From positions 69,080 to 133,079 of the forward strand of contig CAYVTD010000002.1 in the NCBI GenBank assembly GCA_964454445.1: 64,000 bases of DNA, given 5' to 3'. The DNA comes from CAYVTD01 sp964454445 (GTDB taxonomy: Bacteria; Bacteroidota; Ignavibacteria; Kapaibacteriales; UBA2268). The position numbers and the translations under genes were made by a program. Below are positions 28,601 to 36,690 of the stretch, one piece after another. The notes under the pieces were generated by a model. That model had not been told where the DNA came from. It did not search any database and worked only from the letters and a program-made list of their open reading frames with translations. Within the stretch, counting starts at the first letter, position 1. Each line of letters begins with the position of its first letter.

Positions 28601-29188
28601 CAAGGTAAGGATGTAAATATCTTAATTCTTGATACTGAAGTATATTCCAATACTGGTGGACAAACATCAAAATCGACACCTTTAAGTGCCATTGCCAAGT
28701 TCTCTGCCGGCGGCAAGACAACACAGAAAAAAGATTTAGGGCTTATGGCTATGACTTATGGAAATGTTTATGTTGCTAGTGTTGCTATGGGTGCAAAGGA
28801 CGACCACACTTTAAAAGCATTTATCGAAGCTGAAAAATGGAATGGTCCATCAATCATTATTGCATATAGCCATTGTATTGCTCATGGAATTGATATGGAA
28901 GCTCCTCTGCAACAACAGAAACTTGCAGTCGATACAGGACAATGGTTGCTCTATCGCTATAACCCAAGTCTCGTTGCTGAAGGCAAGAATCCTTTCTTGC
29001 TCGATAGTAAAGCACCAAAAACTCCTCTTACAACCTATTTGAACAGTGAAACACGCTTTAAGATGTTAACTAAAATTAATCCTGAAAAAGCAGAAAAATT
29101 GTTCAAAGAAGCTCAAATTGATGTAAACAAGAGGTATGAGTATTATAAATACCTTGCTGAAAGAAAGTTAGAAGGTAATGGAAAATAA
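25619..29188 (+). CDS. nifJ: Pyruvate:ferredoxin (flavodoxin) oxidoreductase
   Basis: A 1189-residue single-chain PFOR of normal length. Domain I carries YPITPSSNMGEWADEWA; the TASQGLLL and FGDHSDIMAARSTG segments follow. The inserted ferredoxin domain has two clusters (CIQCGKCAMVCPHAAIR and CTGCSVCVEVCP). The thiamine diphosphate domain has ACSGCGETPYIKLLTQLFGD, NATGCSSIYGANLPTTPY, GDGWAYDIGYGGLDH and DTEVYSNTGGQTSKSTP. It interconverts pyruvate plus CoA with acetyl-CoA, CO2 and reduced ferredoxin, and is typical of anaerobic or microaerobic metabolism. The downstream dihydroorotate-dehydrogenase-like gene is its frequent partner in many genomes. Confidence 0.97.
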   Translation: MSERQFTTIDGNEAAAYVAFRVNEVCAIYPITPSSNMGEWADEWASKGYKNIWGGVPTVAEMQSEGGAAGAVHGSLQAGALTTTFTASQGLLLKIPNMYKIAGELTSTVFNISARSLATHALSIFGDHSDIMAARSTGFAFLGAASIQEIMDFGLIAQTSTLRSRIPFVHFFDGFRSSHEVQKIEIIPDDIMRQMVTDELVQAHRDRALTPDRPKLRGTAQNPDVFFQNREAGNKFYINCPDIVEDVMNDFAKLTGRQYKLFQYEGAPDADRVVVLMASGCEAAEETVNYLNAHGEKVGVLKVRLYRPFDIKRFAEALPATVKSIAVLDRTKEPGAPSEPLHQDCMNALHEALELGYGNLKSMPKIVGGRYGLSSKEFTPAMVKSVFDNLLQAKPKNHFTVGIIDDVTNTSLDWDRDFSVEGDDVVRALFYGLGSDGTVGANKNSIKIIGENTNNYAQGYFVYDSKKAGSLTVSHLRFGPKPIQSTYLVNKSNFVACHQTVFLEKYDMLNTLIEGGTFLVNTPWAKDEVWDNLPKTVQKDIIKKKIKLYSIDAQSVAEKSGMGRRINTVMQTCFFAISGVLPREEAIEAIKQSAIKTYSRKGEKVVKMNLDAVDNTLANLFEIPIPSEVTSKYDVHPPVPANSPDFVKNVIGEIIAYRGDNLPVSCFPIDGTWQTATTQYEKRNIALEIPVWETDICIQCGKCAMVCPHAAIRQKVALPESLQDAPETFKSTPARDKQFDGQMYLLQVAPEDCTGCSVCVEVCPVKDKTNPNRKAINMATQVPLRQSEAKNWEFFLGLPDTNRAELKITQIRQQQLQRPLFEFSGACSGCGETPYIKLLTQLFGDRAIIANATGCSSIYGANLPTTPYCQDENGRGPAWSNSLFEDNAEFGFGFRLAIDKQNESAKRLLQNLSSQLGEDFVNEIIEAAQVDEADINSQRERVALLKEKLASIKSVDAERLLNIADYLVKKSVWVVGGDGWAYDIGYGGLDHVIAQGKDVNILILDTEVYSNTGGQTSKSTPLSAIAKFSAGGKTTQKKDLGLMAMTYGNVYVASVAMGAKDDHTLKAFIEAEKWNGPSIIIAYSHCIAHGIDMEAPLQQQKLAVDTGQWLLYRYNPSLVAEGKNPFLLDSKAPKTPLTTYLNSETRFKMLTKINPEKAEKLFKEAQIDVNKRYEYYKYLAERKLEGNGK

Positions 29189-29190
29189 AT

Positions 29191-29470
29191 CCCCCCTAAC
29201 CCCCCTTATAAATAAGGGGGGAAAGAGGCTTTTCCTAACCCCCCTTATANNNNNNNNNNNNNNNNNNNNNNNNNNNNNNNNNNNNNNNNNNNNNNNNNNN
29301 NNNNNNNNNNNNNNNNNNNNNNNNNNNNNNNNNNNNNNNNNNNNNNNNNAAGAGGCTTTTCCTAACCCCCCTTATAAATAAGGGGGGAAAGAGGCTTTTC
29401 CTAACCCCCCTTATAAATAAGGAGGGAAAGAGGCTTTTCCTAACCCTGCTTATAAAGAAGATGAAAAAGA
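29191..29470. repeat. Array of 39-bp hairpin-bearing tandem repeats, interrupted by an assembly gap
   Basis: Each 39-bp unit begins TAACCCCCC and contains a perfect 22-base inverted repeat: six C, TTAT, a two-base centre, ATAA, six G. A linker AAAGAGGCTTTTCC follows. Complete units lie at 29197-29235, 29363-29401 and 29402-29440; partial ones touch the gap, and a decayed one follows at 29441-29470. The last complete unit has a C-to-G-side substitution (GGAGGG). C-rich palindromes of this style recur in many bacterial genomes as intergenic repeats. The array starts three bases after the nifJ stop and may act as a transcript-end hairpin array. True copy number is unknown because of the gap. Confidence 0.93.
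29250..29349. other. Assembly gap of 100 N
   Basis: A run of exactly 100 unknown bases inside the tandem repeat array; the round number suggests a scaffolding placeholder of unknown real length, caused by the repeats. Confidence 0.99.
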
Positions 29471-29520
29471 TAGAAAAAACTTAGAATAATTAATTATTTT
29501 TTGATAATGAGGTAATAAAA

Positions 29521-30519
29521 ATGGATATTAAATCAAATTATATGGGGTTGGCGCTTTCTTCTCCTATTGTTGTATCTGCTTCCCCAATATCGGAAAAAGT
29601 GGAAAACATCAAGAAATGCGAAGATGCAGGTGCAGGAGCCATTGTGCTGTATTCCCTTTTCGAAGAACAACTTGAGCATGAGCAGTATTCTCTTCATTAC
29701 CATACAACAGTTGGTACATATAGCTTTGCTGAATCATTAACTTATTTTCCAGATTGGGACGAATATCGTCTCGAGCCAGATAAATATCTAGAACTAATCC
29801 GCAAAGCAAAAGAAGCCGTTAAAATGCCTGTTATTGCCAGTTTAAATGGTAAAACAATCGGTGGATGGACAGAATTTGCCAAGAAAATGCAAGATGCTGG
29901 TGCTGATGCTATTGAGTTAAATGTTTATTTCACTCCAACTGATATAAATAAAACAGGATTAGATATAGAAAATACATATATTGATATATTAAAAGCTGTT
30001 AAATCTTATGTTAGCATCCCTGTAGCTATAAAAATTAGCCCATATTTTTCGAATATTGCAAATATGGCAAATCGTCTTGATGAGGCAGGAGCAAATGCGC
30101 TTGTCCTTTTTAACAGATTCTATCAACCTGATATCAACTTAGAAGAATTGGAAGTTGTTCCAAATCTTGTGCTTAGTAATTCTTCTGATATACGTTTGTC
30201 TTTACGTTGGATAGCAATACTTTATAAACAATTGAAAGCCGATTTAGCAGCTACTAGTGGCATCCACACCGGCGAAGATGCAGCCAAGATATTGCTGTCT
30301 GGTGCTAAAGCAATACAGATTTGCTCTTCATTGTTAAAAAATGGAATAAACCACATCAAAGATGTTGAGAATGGGTTAACACGCTTTATGGAAGAAAAAG
30401 AGTATGAATCTGTTGCTCAAATGCAAGGTGTTATGAGCCATTTCAATATGAAAACAAAAGACGCATCCCCTTACGAAAGAGCGCAGTACATGAAAACACT
30501 GACAAATTACAAGTTTTAA
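29521..30519 (+). CDS. Dihydroorotate dehydrogenase-like protein (nifJ-associated)
   Basis: A 332-residue flavin-dependent TIM-barrel protein of the dihydroorotate dehydrogenase superfamily: SSPIVVSASPIS near the start, MPVIASLNGKTIGGW, AIELNVYFTP, IPVAIKISPYFSNI and a phosphate-binding end ATSGIHTGEDAAKILLSGAK. The normal catalytic-base region of true PyrD is not obvious, so I do not call it pyrD. It is known as a frequent neighbour of pyruvate:ferredoxin oxidoreductase and may be a flavoprotein partner of ferredoxin metabolism, but its reaction is not established. GAGGT lies eleven bases before the ATG. Confidence 0.85.
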   Translation: MDIKSNYMGLALSSPIVVSASPISEKVENIKKCEDAGAGAIVLYSLFEEQLEHEQYSLHYHTTVGTYSFAESLTYFPDWDEYRLEPDKYLELIRKAKEAVKMPVIASLNGKTIGGWTEFAKKMQDAGADAIELNVYFTPTDINKTGLDIENTYIDILKAVKSYVSIPVAIKISPYFSNIANMANRLDEAGANALVLFNRFYQPDINLEELEVVPNLVLSNSSDIRLSLRWIAILYKQLKADLAATSGIHTGEDAAKILLSGAKAIQICSSLLKNGINHIKDVENGLTRFMEEKEYESVAQMQGVMSHFNMKTKDASPYERAQYMKTLTNYKF

Positions 30520-30570
30520 TTCTGCTTTTTGAAGCACTTTAGTTTTTTAATAAGAAAATTAGTATAGATC

Positions 30571-30606
30571 GAGCGCCGCTTGCATTCTGCGGCGCTCTTT
30601 CTTATT
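30571..30606 (+). terminator. Intrinsic terminator of the nifJ-DHOD-like unit
   Basis: A perfect nine-base-pair GC-rich stem (GAGCGCCGC / GCGGCGCTC, 30571-30579 and 30589-30597) with a nine-base loop, followed by TTTCTTATTTTT, 51 bases after the stop codon. Confidence 0.93.
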
Positions 30607-30841
30607 TTTCTTATAGAACTGTTAAAAAAAATCTTAAAAAAAATATCAGAATAATAAAAATTTCTTTTTATTTATAATATCAGTTCTTAATTTGCAGTTT
30701 TTTCAATTGGTATTAATTAAGAACATAATGCAGCAGTTTCAATTAAAATATTCTGTTGGAGTAATCTTGAACTTCGAACTGAAAACAAAGGCTCAAATGA
30801 GCTAATTATCAATATATTATACTAATTATATAGGTGATGCC

Positions 30842-30949
30842 ATGGCGAAAGACAAGGATATTAATAAGAAAGAAACTAAGAAGAAACCTGCAAAAACATT
30901 AATCGAGAAACGCAAAGAAAAGCAAGAAAAAAAGCAAGCTAAGAAATAG
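30842..30949 (+). CDS. Small lysine-rich hypothetical protein (35 aa)
   Basis: ATG at 30842 behind AGGTGATG, stop TAG at 30947-30949. The product is 35 residues, almost half of them lysine, with no hydrophobic segment (starts MAKDKDINKKETKKKPAK). Very small lysine-rich proteins are common in FCB genomes and often escape annotation. A DNA- or ribosome-associated role would suit the charge, but that is only a guess. It stands alone between two terminators. Composition bias in AT-rich DNA makes a chance ORF possible. Confidence 0.5.
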   Translation: MAKDKDINKKETKKKPAKTLIEKRKEKQEKKQAKK

Positions 30950-31293
30950 CTCCTGACTTAAGTTCATAATTATCTTAATGTCATTAGTTTTTTACTGATA
31001 GTTATAGTGTGTTGTGTTGTGATAGCGTGCTTTACTATTAAAAAAAAGTGAAAACCTCTATTATCATTGTAATTGTTAGTAATCATTAACTATAAATTCA
31101 CTTCCATCATAATAACACTTATATAAATAAATTTATATAAGTGTTTATACTATAATAGTTTATATATATTTGAATCAGCTCTGTTTAAAATTAAATTTTT
31201 ATGAATATATATGCCAATTATTAAATAATGAAGAATATTTTTAAAGTAAAAATCAACATTTTACCAATTAAAAAAATGTTTTCAAAAAAAATA
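30950..31293. other. Non-coding stretch between small ORF and RNA candidate
   Basis: AT-rich, no plausible ORF. The only feature I see is the perfect palindrome at 31114-31145 (listed separately). Confidence 0.6.
31114..31145. repeat. Perfect 32-bp palindrome
   Basis: Fifteen-base arms (AACACTTATATAAAT and its exact reverse complement) flank a two-base centre. There is no GC clamp or T-run, so it is more like a protein-binding operator or a relic of an element end than a terminator. Confidence 0.85.
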
Positions 31294-31325
31294 TTTGGAA
31301 AATTAAAATTAATATATTAGTTTTG
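31294..31325 (+). promoter_or_regulatory. Bacteroidetes-type promoter of the RNA candidate
   Basis: TTTG at 31294-31297, a 20-base spacer, then TAGTTTTG at 31318-31325, fitting the TTTG-N19-TAnnTTTG consensus known for Bacteroidetes primary sigma factors (spacer one base long). A start about seven bases downstream would fall just ahead of the first stem of the RNA candidate. Confidence 0.55.
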
Positions 31326-31331
31326 TGTAAG

Positions 31332-31504
31332 TAAACATTAACAAAAGAGTTACTGGTATTGCTCTTTACATTAGTATAATTTTGGTTAGTTCAAGAGCAA
31401 TGATAGTATCGTAGATATCTTGAAATCTTGTTTTTGTTAAGACATAAGTACCTCCCAATTATGTCTTGCTTTGCCGCCTCTCTTTATGGGGCGGCTTTTT
31501 TTTT
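31332..31504 (+). ncRNA. Candidate structured small RNA, about 170 nt
   Basis: No ORF. Three perfect nine-base stems are seen. P1: TTAACAAAA 31338-31346 with TTTTGTTAA 31432-31440, closing a large domain. P2: ATTGCTCTT 31358-31366 with AAGAGCAAT 31393-31401, inside P1. P4: AAGACATAA 31439-31447 with TTATGTCTT 31459-31467, whose loop exposes CCTCCC; it shares two bases with P1. An intrinsic terminator closes the unit at 31473-31504. A fitting promoter lies immediately upstream. It is not tmRNA, SRP RNA or RNase P by size or motifs. It could be a trans-acting sRNA, a 6S-like RNA, or a leader controlling the T9SS gene at 31588. Identity unknown. Confidence 0.55.
31473..31504 (+). terminator. Intrinsic terminator of the RNA candidate
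   Basis: GCCGCCTC (31473-31480) pairs with GGGGCGGC (31488-31495), with one G-T pair, around a seven-base loop. Nine consecutive T residues follow. No coding gene lies within 500 bases upstream, so the terminated transcript must be non-coding or start far away. Confidence 0.92.
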
Positions 31505-31587
31505 ATTCTTTTGTATGTTAATTCACAATTATTCATTATTTTAACATTATTAAATATCCCAATATTCTGTAATTGTATTTCAATAAA

Positions 31588-34500
31588 ATGGTTGGTAAAA
31601 TGAAAAGAATTAATAAAAACTTAATACAGACACATAATAATAGGATTATATCGTTTTTGAAATACTCTTCTTTTACTCTGGCAATGTTGTTGTCTCTAAC
31701 CAATATTGCCAGCAGCCAATATTGGATGAAAACGTATGTCCCTTCACCTTACAATACAAATCATTGGCTTGATGTATATTTCCTACCAAATGATCCAAAT
31801 TATGGCTGGGTTTGTGGATTCTCAGGAATGGTTTTAAGATCCACGGATGGTGGGCTTACTTGGCAGGGGGCAGGTATTAGCTCAGCTTACCAATTAGAAA
31901 GTATTTTTTTTACAAGCAGAACTACCGGTTATTGCTCCGGAGTAGAAGGGGTTTACAAGAGCATAGATGGCGGTAAATCTTGGACTGAAATATCTCCCGA
32001 TACTTCTATTTCTTATTGGGGACTACATTTTGTTAATGATAATATAGGAGTTGTGCTTTCCGGCGGTTGTCTTAACAATGTCCAAAAATTTTTTAGAACA
32101 ACAGATGGCGGTTCAACCTGGTCATTGTTTGAGGCGTATGAAGTAAATTCGGGTTTAACTGATCCGGTTCTTTATAGCGCTAACGGTCTCGGCTACGCAT
32201 CAAGCAGCGGTAGGATTTGGAAAACAGTGAACGGAGGTGTAACCTGGAGCATTCACTCAGTAACAGGCACTAACGTATGGGCTGAGGAATTAGCACATAT
32301 CGGTAATTCATTTCTAGTCCCTTATGCTGGATCTACTTGTATCGGTGATAAATCTACAGGCGGGACTAGGTTTTCCACTGACGATGGCGCTTCGTGGTAT
32401 TCAACTGATATGGGCAGACCTATGTATGGTACTTTTCTAATTAACGAGACAACTGGCTGGGCGGTCGGAGACAATAGTGCTTTATATTACACAACTAATG
32501 CCGGGAGAAACTGGGAGCTAAGAAATTGTGGGATAACAGGCGGCAATCTTGATGATATTTATTTTTTAAATGAATCAACTGGCTGGGTTGTTGGCAATAC
32601 AGGTGTATATAAATTAGCTCCAGATAAACATACAGTATCTAATACAAATTTTACTTTTTCTGAATTATGTATTCCAAACAATGAAACTCAGCCCTTCTGG
32701 ATAGCCAATTGGTCTTTTTTTCCTACCAATGTATTACTTAGTAAGTTTGCTGATGATGATAATTCCTTTAGTATAAGCGCACCAGATACATTATTTACGT
32801 TAAATCCCTGCGATTCTGTAAGAGTTTATTTGAAGTTCGAACCAAAGAGCGAAGGTTTGAAAACAGCTAACTATCGCGTTTCTTTTAATGGGGTAGAGGA
32901 ATTTACTCTTAATCTTAGTGGTACTGGAATGATTTCTCGTGCCGTCGTCAATGATACTCTGCTTGTTATCAACCCTGCTTATTGCGGTAGAACAAATCGG
33001 GACTCACTTCTTTGGACTACTCTTAGCCCCTTCAATGAAGTAATCACGGAAATCAGACCAATCGAAGGCACTTACCAGAACAAACTCGAAAGAACGCCGC
33101 CAATTCACCTCTCTTCTAAAGAACAAGCTATGATTTTTAGCGTTAATCCTCCCGATACAGGTTGGTATAATACTCGATTTCTCGTTACTCTAATGCCATG
33201 TAAGGTTGATACTTTTGTTACTGTTCGTGCTTATGGAGTATCACCAATAATTAACGCTGAGAAACAACGATCGATGATGTTAGAATGTAAAAAAACTACA
33301 TTAGATACTATTCCTGTTTATAATACAGGGAACGATACCCTAACAATCAATAATATGCAAGTTTTGCAGAATCCCGATATTTTTTCCATTGTAGGCTGGA
33401 CTAGCGGCTATAAGAATATGACTCGCATTCCGCCTGGGAAAGCTGACTCGCTTCTAATTAGGTTTTTACCTAGAAAAACAATTGAATATTCGACGACTAT
33501 CCGTCTTTTAAATGATGACAAAACCACAAAACGAGGGACGATGAGTCCTTATGATATATCAATTACAGCTGACTTCTCGACCACTGAAGTGTTTGTCCAA
33601 GATTCTATAATAGATTTTGGGAAAATTTGTGTTGGAACTGAAAAAGAAGCAACTATTATTTTTGGTAATAATGGCGATAAAGATGCCTTTATTGAATATC
33701 CCAAATTTCAGACAAAAAATTTTTATACAGCTCGATTGAAAGAAGATTTCCCTGTTTTACTAGCTTCTGGCAGATCTGCTGAAGTTAAATTACTTTTTCA
33801 TCCAAATACAGCTGGCTTATTTCGCGACACTTTGCATTTCAATACCAAGCCTTGTTTTGAAAATGTTGTTATTATTGTATCTGGCTACGGAATTGATACA
33901 AAGCTCCAAGCCAATCCATCGTCATTCATTGATACTGTTTCGGTAAACGAAATCCTCAAAATTGATGTTAATATAAAATCGATAGGTTCTTCTCACGCAA
34001 AAATCTCAAGGATTGAATTAGAACCACAAAATCCTGATTGGAATTTCTCTTACAAGCCTGATATACCCATTGTATTAGATTCCGCTCAGGAGCAAGTTTT
34101 CAATTTCGAGTTTGTTTCTTCAAAAGAGAGCTACCTTAATAGCAAGATTTGTTTCTATACTGAAGAGACTTGTCCTTCAAAAACTTGCGTTCCAGTCGAA
34201 ATAGTGAACAGAAACAGGTTTTTTGTTGCCGAGCCGGAATACAGTAATTTCGACTACCAAACTTGTATTAAACAAGTAGAAACTAAGGATATTGACATAA
34301 CAAATTACGGTATTGTAAACGATTCTATTGTCGAAATCAGTTTAGAACCCGAAGATGCTGGTTTTAGGATAATCGATATGCCTACATTGCCAAAAGCATT
34401 CGACAGATTGGAGAAAGCTAAAGTTACCATCGAGTATTTTCCGCTAAATGAAGGAGCCCATAAAGCAGATTTAATAATTAAATCTTTTGATCCAGGTGGA

Positions 34501-35877
34501 CAAACTCTTGTTGTACCCCTTTCAGGTGAATTTAGGACAGTAAATACAACTCCTGAATCCACTACCTTCAACTTTTTGAATTATGAAGTATGTGATGATG
34601 ATGTTGAAAAAGCAATAACTTTCAAAAACAGTGGCACTTTAGATGACACTTTGATTATAACAAGGAAAACTAACATTAAAGGATTGTATATTGAACCGGA
34701 AGCATTTATCGGTGTTCCTGCATTAGATAGTTCAATATGCTTTATAAGATTTAAACCTTCTGAATTTCCTGAAACAGGAATGTTTTCTGATACATTTTTG
34801 CTCGAAAGCAAGGTCTGCGATCAAATAAATGAAGTCATTGTTAATATCTCAATAGTTCGTCCTCGACTGACAATTAATCCTAAAGCTATTGACTTTGGCG
34901 ATGTTTGGCATGGCGATGCTGCTAATGACACAATTTTCGTTGAAAACAATACTGATTTCGATAAGAGCATTATAGGATTTACTTTTAAGCCTCAAGATAC
35001 ACAAATTAAAGCACTTGTTAATTATCCTATTTTAATACCAGCGAGGAATAAAAGTCTTATTCCATTAATGTTTACAGCTTTGCAAGAAGGAGAGTTTCAT
35101 TATGATTTCGATATCATCGAAAAATCAGTTTGCATAGACACAACAAACATAAATATCAAAGCAAATGTGCCAGAAGAAAGATACAACTCTTTAATTAGGA
35201 TAGGGGATTACACTGCAAAACCCGGAGAAATTTTAACTATTGCATTAGAATTGATTGATACAGTTAAAAGAATATCTCCAAATAGCATTTATTATGAAAT
35301 CGCTTTCGATGAAAAGCTTTTCAAACCGTATTCAGTAGCTCTTTCAGACTTTTTGGGAGGAAAATCGCTTTCATTCAACTATGCCGCTGGAACACTAAGC
35401 GGGAGAATACCATCACCAGAAGCAAATTTTACTTTCCATCACGCAGGAACAATTCTAAACATAACTGGTAAAACATTCTTTTCAATGCCCGACACAACAG
35501 GATTATTTATCAAAGAATTTTTACCAGAAACCGACAAGGTAATAGATATTAAAAAAGAAGACGGCTTCCTCGATTTATATGGATTTTGCATGCCTTTTGG
35601 ATACGAAAAAATTCCCGTTTATTCAATTAACATAATTAATCAAATTATTAACTCAAATGCTTTATCATTAAGTATTAATTCTACTGAAATACAGCGATTA
35701 GATGTGCAATTAATTAATATTTTAAGCGATGTTATAAAGAATGTTTCTTTATTAACAACAAAAGGAAATGCTAATTATTCAATAGATATATCAAACATAC
35801 CTAGCGGTACCTATTTCATATATATCAAATCTGAATTTAACCTAATTCAAAGAACAAAATTCGTTGTTTTGAAGTAA
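31588..35877 (+). CDS. Large T9SS secreted protein: Ycf48/BNR propeller plus choice-of-anchor D repeats
   Basis: About 1429 residues. Starts at 31588 and 31600 (both ATG) are possible; either gives a signal peptide ending near NIASSQ. Residues about 50-350 are a Ycf48-like/BNR beta-propeller with repeated S/T-DGG-xTW motifs (STDGGLTWQ, SIDGGKSWT, TTDGGSTWS, TVNGGVTWS, TNAGRNWE). About 355-1180 is a series of Ig-like choice-of-anchor D (ASPM/SPD-2/hydin-type) domains. The last 75 residues have the T9SS type A pattern (LSINSTEIQRLDVQLINIL, IPSGTYFIYI). It is exported across both membranes and probably surface-displayed. It is a paralogue, over the propeller, of the protein at 43473-45908. Confidence 0.85.
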   Translation: MVGKMKRINKNLIQTHNNRIISFLKYSSFTLAMLLSLTNIASSQYWMKTYVPSPYNTNHWLDVYFLPNDPNYGWVCGFSGMVLRSTDGGLTWQGAGISSAYQLESIFFTSRTTGYCSGVEGVYKSIDGGKSWTEISPDTSISYWGLHFVNDNIGVVLSGGCLNNVQKFFRTTDGGSTWSLFEAYEVNSGLTDPVLYSANGLGYASSSGRIWKTVNGGVTWSIHSVTGTNVWAEELAHIGNSFLVPYAGSTCIGDKSTGGTRFSTDDGASWYSTDMGRPMYGTFLINETTGWAVGDNSALYYTTNAGRNWELRNCGITGGNLDDIYFLNESTGWVVGNTGVYKLAPDKHTVSNTNFTFSELCIPNNETQPFWIANWSFFPTNVLLSKFADDDNSFSISAPDTLFTLNPCDSVRVYLKFEPKSEGLKTANYRVSFNGVEEFTLNLSGTGMISRAVVNDTLLVINPAYCGRTNRDSLLWTTLSPFNEVITEIRPIEGTYQNKLERTPPIHLSSKEQAMIFSVNPPDTGWYNTRFLVTLMPCKVDTFVTVRAYGVSPIINAEKQRSMMLECKKTTLDTIPVYNTGNDTLTINNMQVLQNPDIFSIVGWTSGYKNMTRIPPGKADSLLIRFLPRKTIEYSTTIRLLNDDKTTKRGTMSPYDISITADFSTTEVFVQDSIIDFGKICVGTEKEATIIFGNNGDKDAFIEYPKFQTKNFYTARLKEDFPVLLASGRSAEVKLLFHPNTAGLFRDTLHFNTKPCFENVVIIVSGYGIDTKLQANPSSFIDTVSVNEILKIDVNIKSIGSSHAKISRIELEPQNPDWNFSYKPDIPIVLDSAQEQVFNFEFVSSKESYLNSKICFYTEETCPSKTCVPVEIVNRNRFFVAEPEYSNFDYQTCIKQVETKDIDITNYGIVNDSIVEISLEPEDAGFRIIDMPTLPKAFDRLEKAKVTIEYFPLNEGAHKADLIIKSFDPGGQTLVVPLSGEFRTVNTTPESTTFNFLNYEVCDDDVEKAITFKNSGTLDDTLIITRKTNIKGLYIEPEAFIGVPALDSSICFIRFKPSEFPETGMFSDTFLLESKVCDQINEVIVNISIVRPRLTINPKAIDFGDVWHGDAANDTIFVENNTDFDKSIIGFTFKPQDTQIKALVNYPILIPARNKSLIPLMFTALQEGEFHYDFDIIEKSVCIDTTNINIKANVPEERYNSLIRIGDYTAKPGEILTIALELIDTVKRISPNSIYYEIAFDEKLFKPYSVALSDFLGGKSLSFNYAAGTLSGRIPSPEANFTFHHAGTILNITGKTFFSMPDTTGLFIKEFLPETDKVIDIKKEDGFLDLYGFCMPFGYEKIPVYSINIINQIINSNALSLSINSTEIQRLDVQLINILSDVIKNVSLLTTKGNANYSIDISNIPSGTYFIYIKSEFNLIQRTKFVVLK

Positions 35878-35916
35878 TTATTTTGAATTATTAAGCTAAT
35901 AAAGACAAATATTAGA

Positions 35917-36684
35917 TTATAATAGTTTGGATATACTCGAAATGCCGACGGATTCGACTGCAAGAAACGCCTCGGCATAACGAACACCAATCAAAGAGCC
36001 AAAATAAAGCGCTCTCGCTTCTATTTCTTCCAAAAATTCGGGTCGATTAAGACGTGTTTTGGGTTCGCTATCGGGGGTTATGCCTTTTAAATAGACTTGG
36101 GAGGCATAAACTTTGATAGATTCCATCTTTCGCTCGAAAGTTTCGCTTATATCTACGTAAAAGTCGGGTTTCCTAGGGAATTCGTAGGATTGCATATATG
36201 AAAACATCTTTCGTATTCGGAAGCGTTCTTGTTGTTTGCCTTCGGATTTGGTTTCTATTTTTTGCAATCCGGCTTTAAACATTGCGGTTCTGACGAGTTT
36301 ATGAGTGATTTCGTGGTCTGGATGACGTTCGTAGGGTGGGTGTAGTAAAACAATTTCAGGCCTATATTTCCTTAAGACGTAAATAACCTTGTTTATGGAA
36401 TAATCATCGATGTGTATATCGCCATCCATTAAATCTAAATTTTCTCTAAACGTAACGCCAAGGACATCTTTTGCGATTTCAGCTTCTTTAAGTCTTATTT
36501 CGGAGTTTCCACGTGTGCCGATTTGTCCGCTGGTTAAATCGATGATGCATGTAAGCTTGCCTTCATCGGAAAGTTTGGCGATTGTGCCTCCACAACATAT
36601 TTCAATATCGTCTGGATGTGCGCCGAAGGCAAGAACATCGACTTTAAATCTATTTTCTATTGTATTTTTTTTTTCATCAATCAT
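35917..36684 (-). CDS. bshB1: BshB1, bacillithiol biosynthesis deacetylase (PIG-L family)
   Basis: A 255-residue zinc-dependent LmbE/PIG-L deacetylase. The zinc motif is GAHPDD (H23-P-D-D26), the second site is RHPDHEITH (H121-P-D-H124), and SGQIGTRG and the late LIGVRYAEAF segment are typical of BshB1. It removes the acetyl group from GlcNAc-malate to give GlcN-malate, the second step of bacillithiol, the low-molecular-weight thiol of Firmicutes and many FCB bacteria. Six bases downstream of rpiB, so co-transcribed. bshA and bshC are not in the window. Confidence 0.9.
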   Translation of the reverse strand: MIDEKKNTIENRFKVDVLAFGAHPDDIEICCGGTIAKLSDEGKLTCIIDLTSGQIGTRGNSEIRLKEAEIAKDVLGVTFRENLDLMDGDIHIDDYSINKVIYVLRKYRPEIVLLHPPYERHPDHEITHKLVRTAMFKAGLQKIETKSEGKQQERFRIRKMFSYMQSYEFPRKPDFYVDISETFERKMESIKVYASQVYLKGITPDSEPKTRLNRPEFLEEIEARALYFGSLIGVRYAEAFLAVESVGISSISKLL

Positions 36685-36690
36685 AATTAT

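Noticed and set aside
29178..29381. Open frame reading through the 39-bp repeats and the gap
   Set aside because: It consists of repeat translation and unknown residues; the repeat is a palindromic DNA element and the frame overlaps the nifJ end.
29191..29470. CRISPR array
   Set aside because: Units are directly abutting with no unique spacers, and no cas genes are present.
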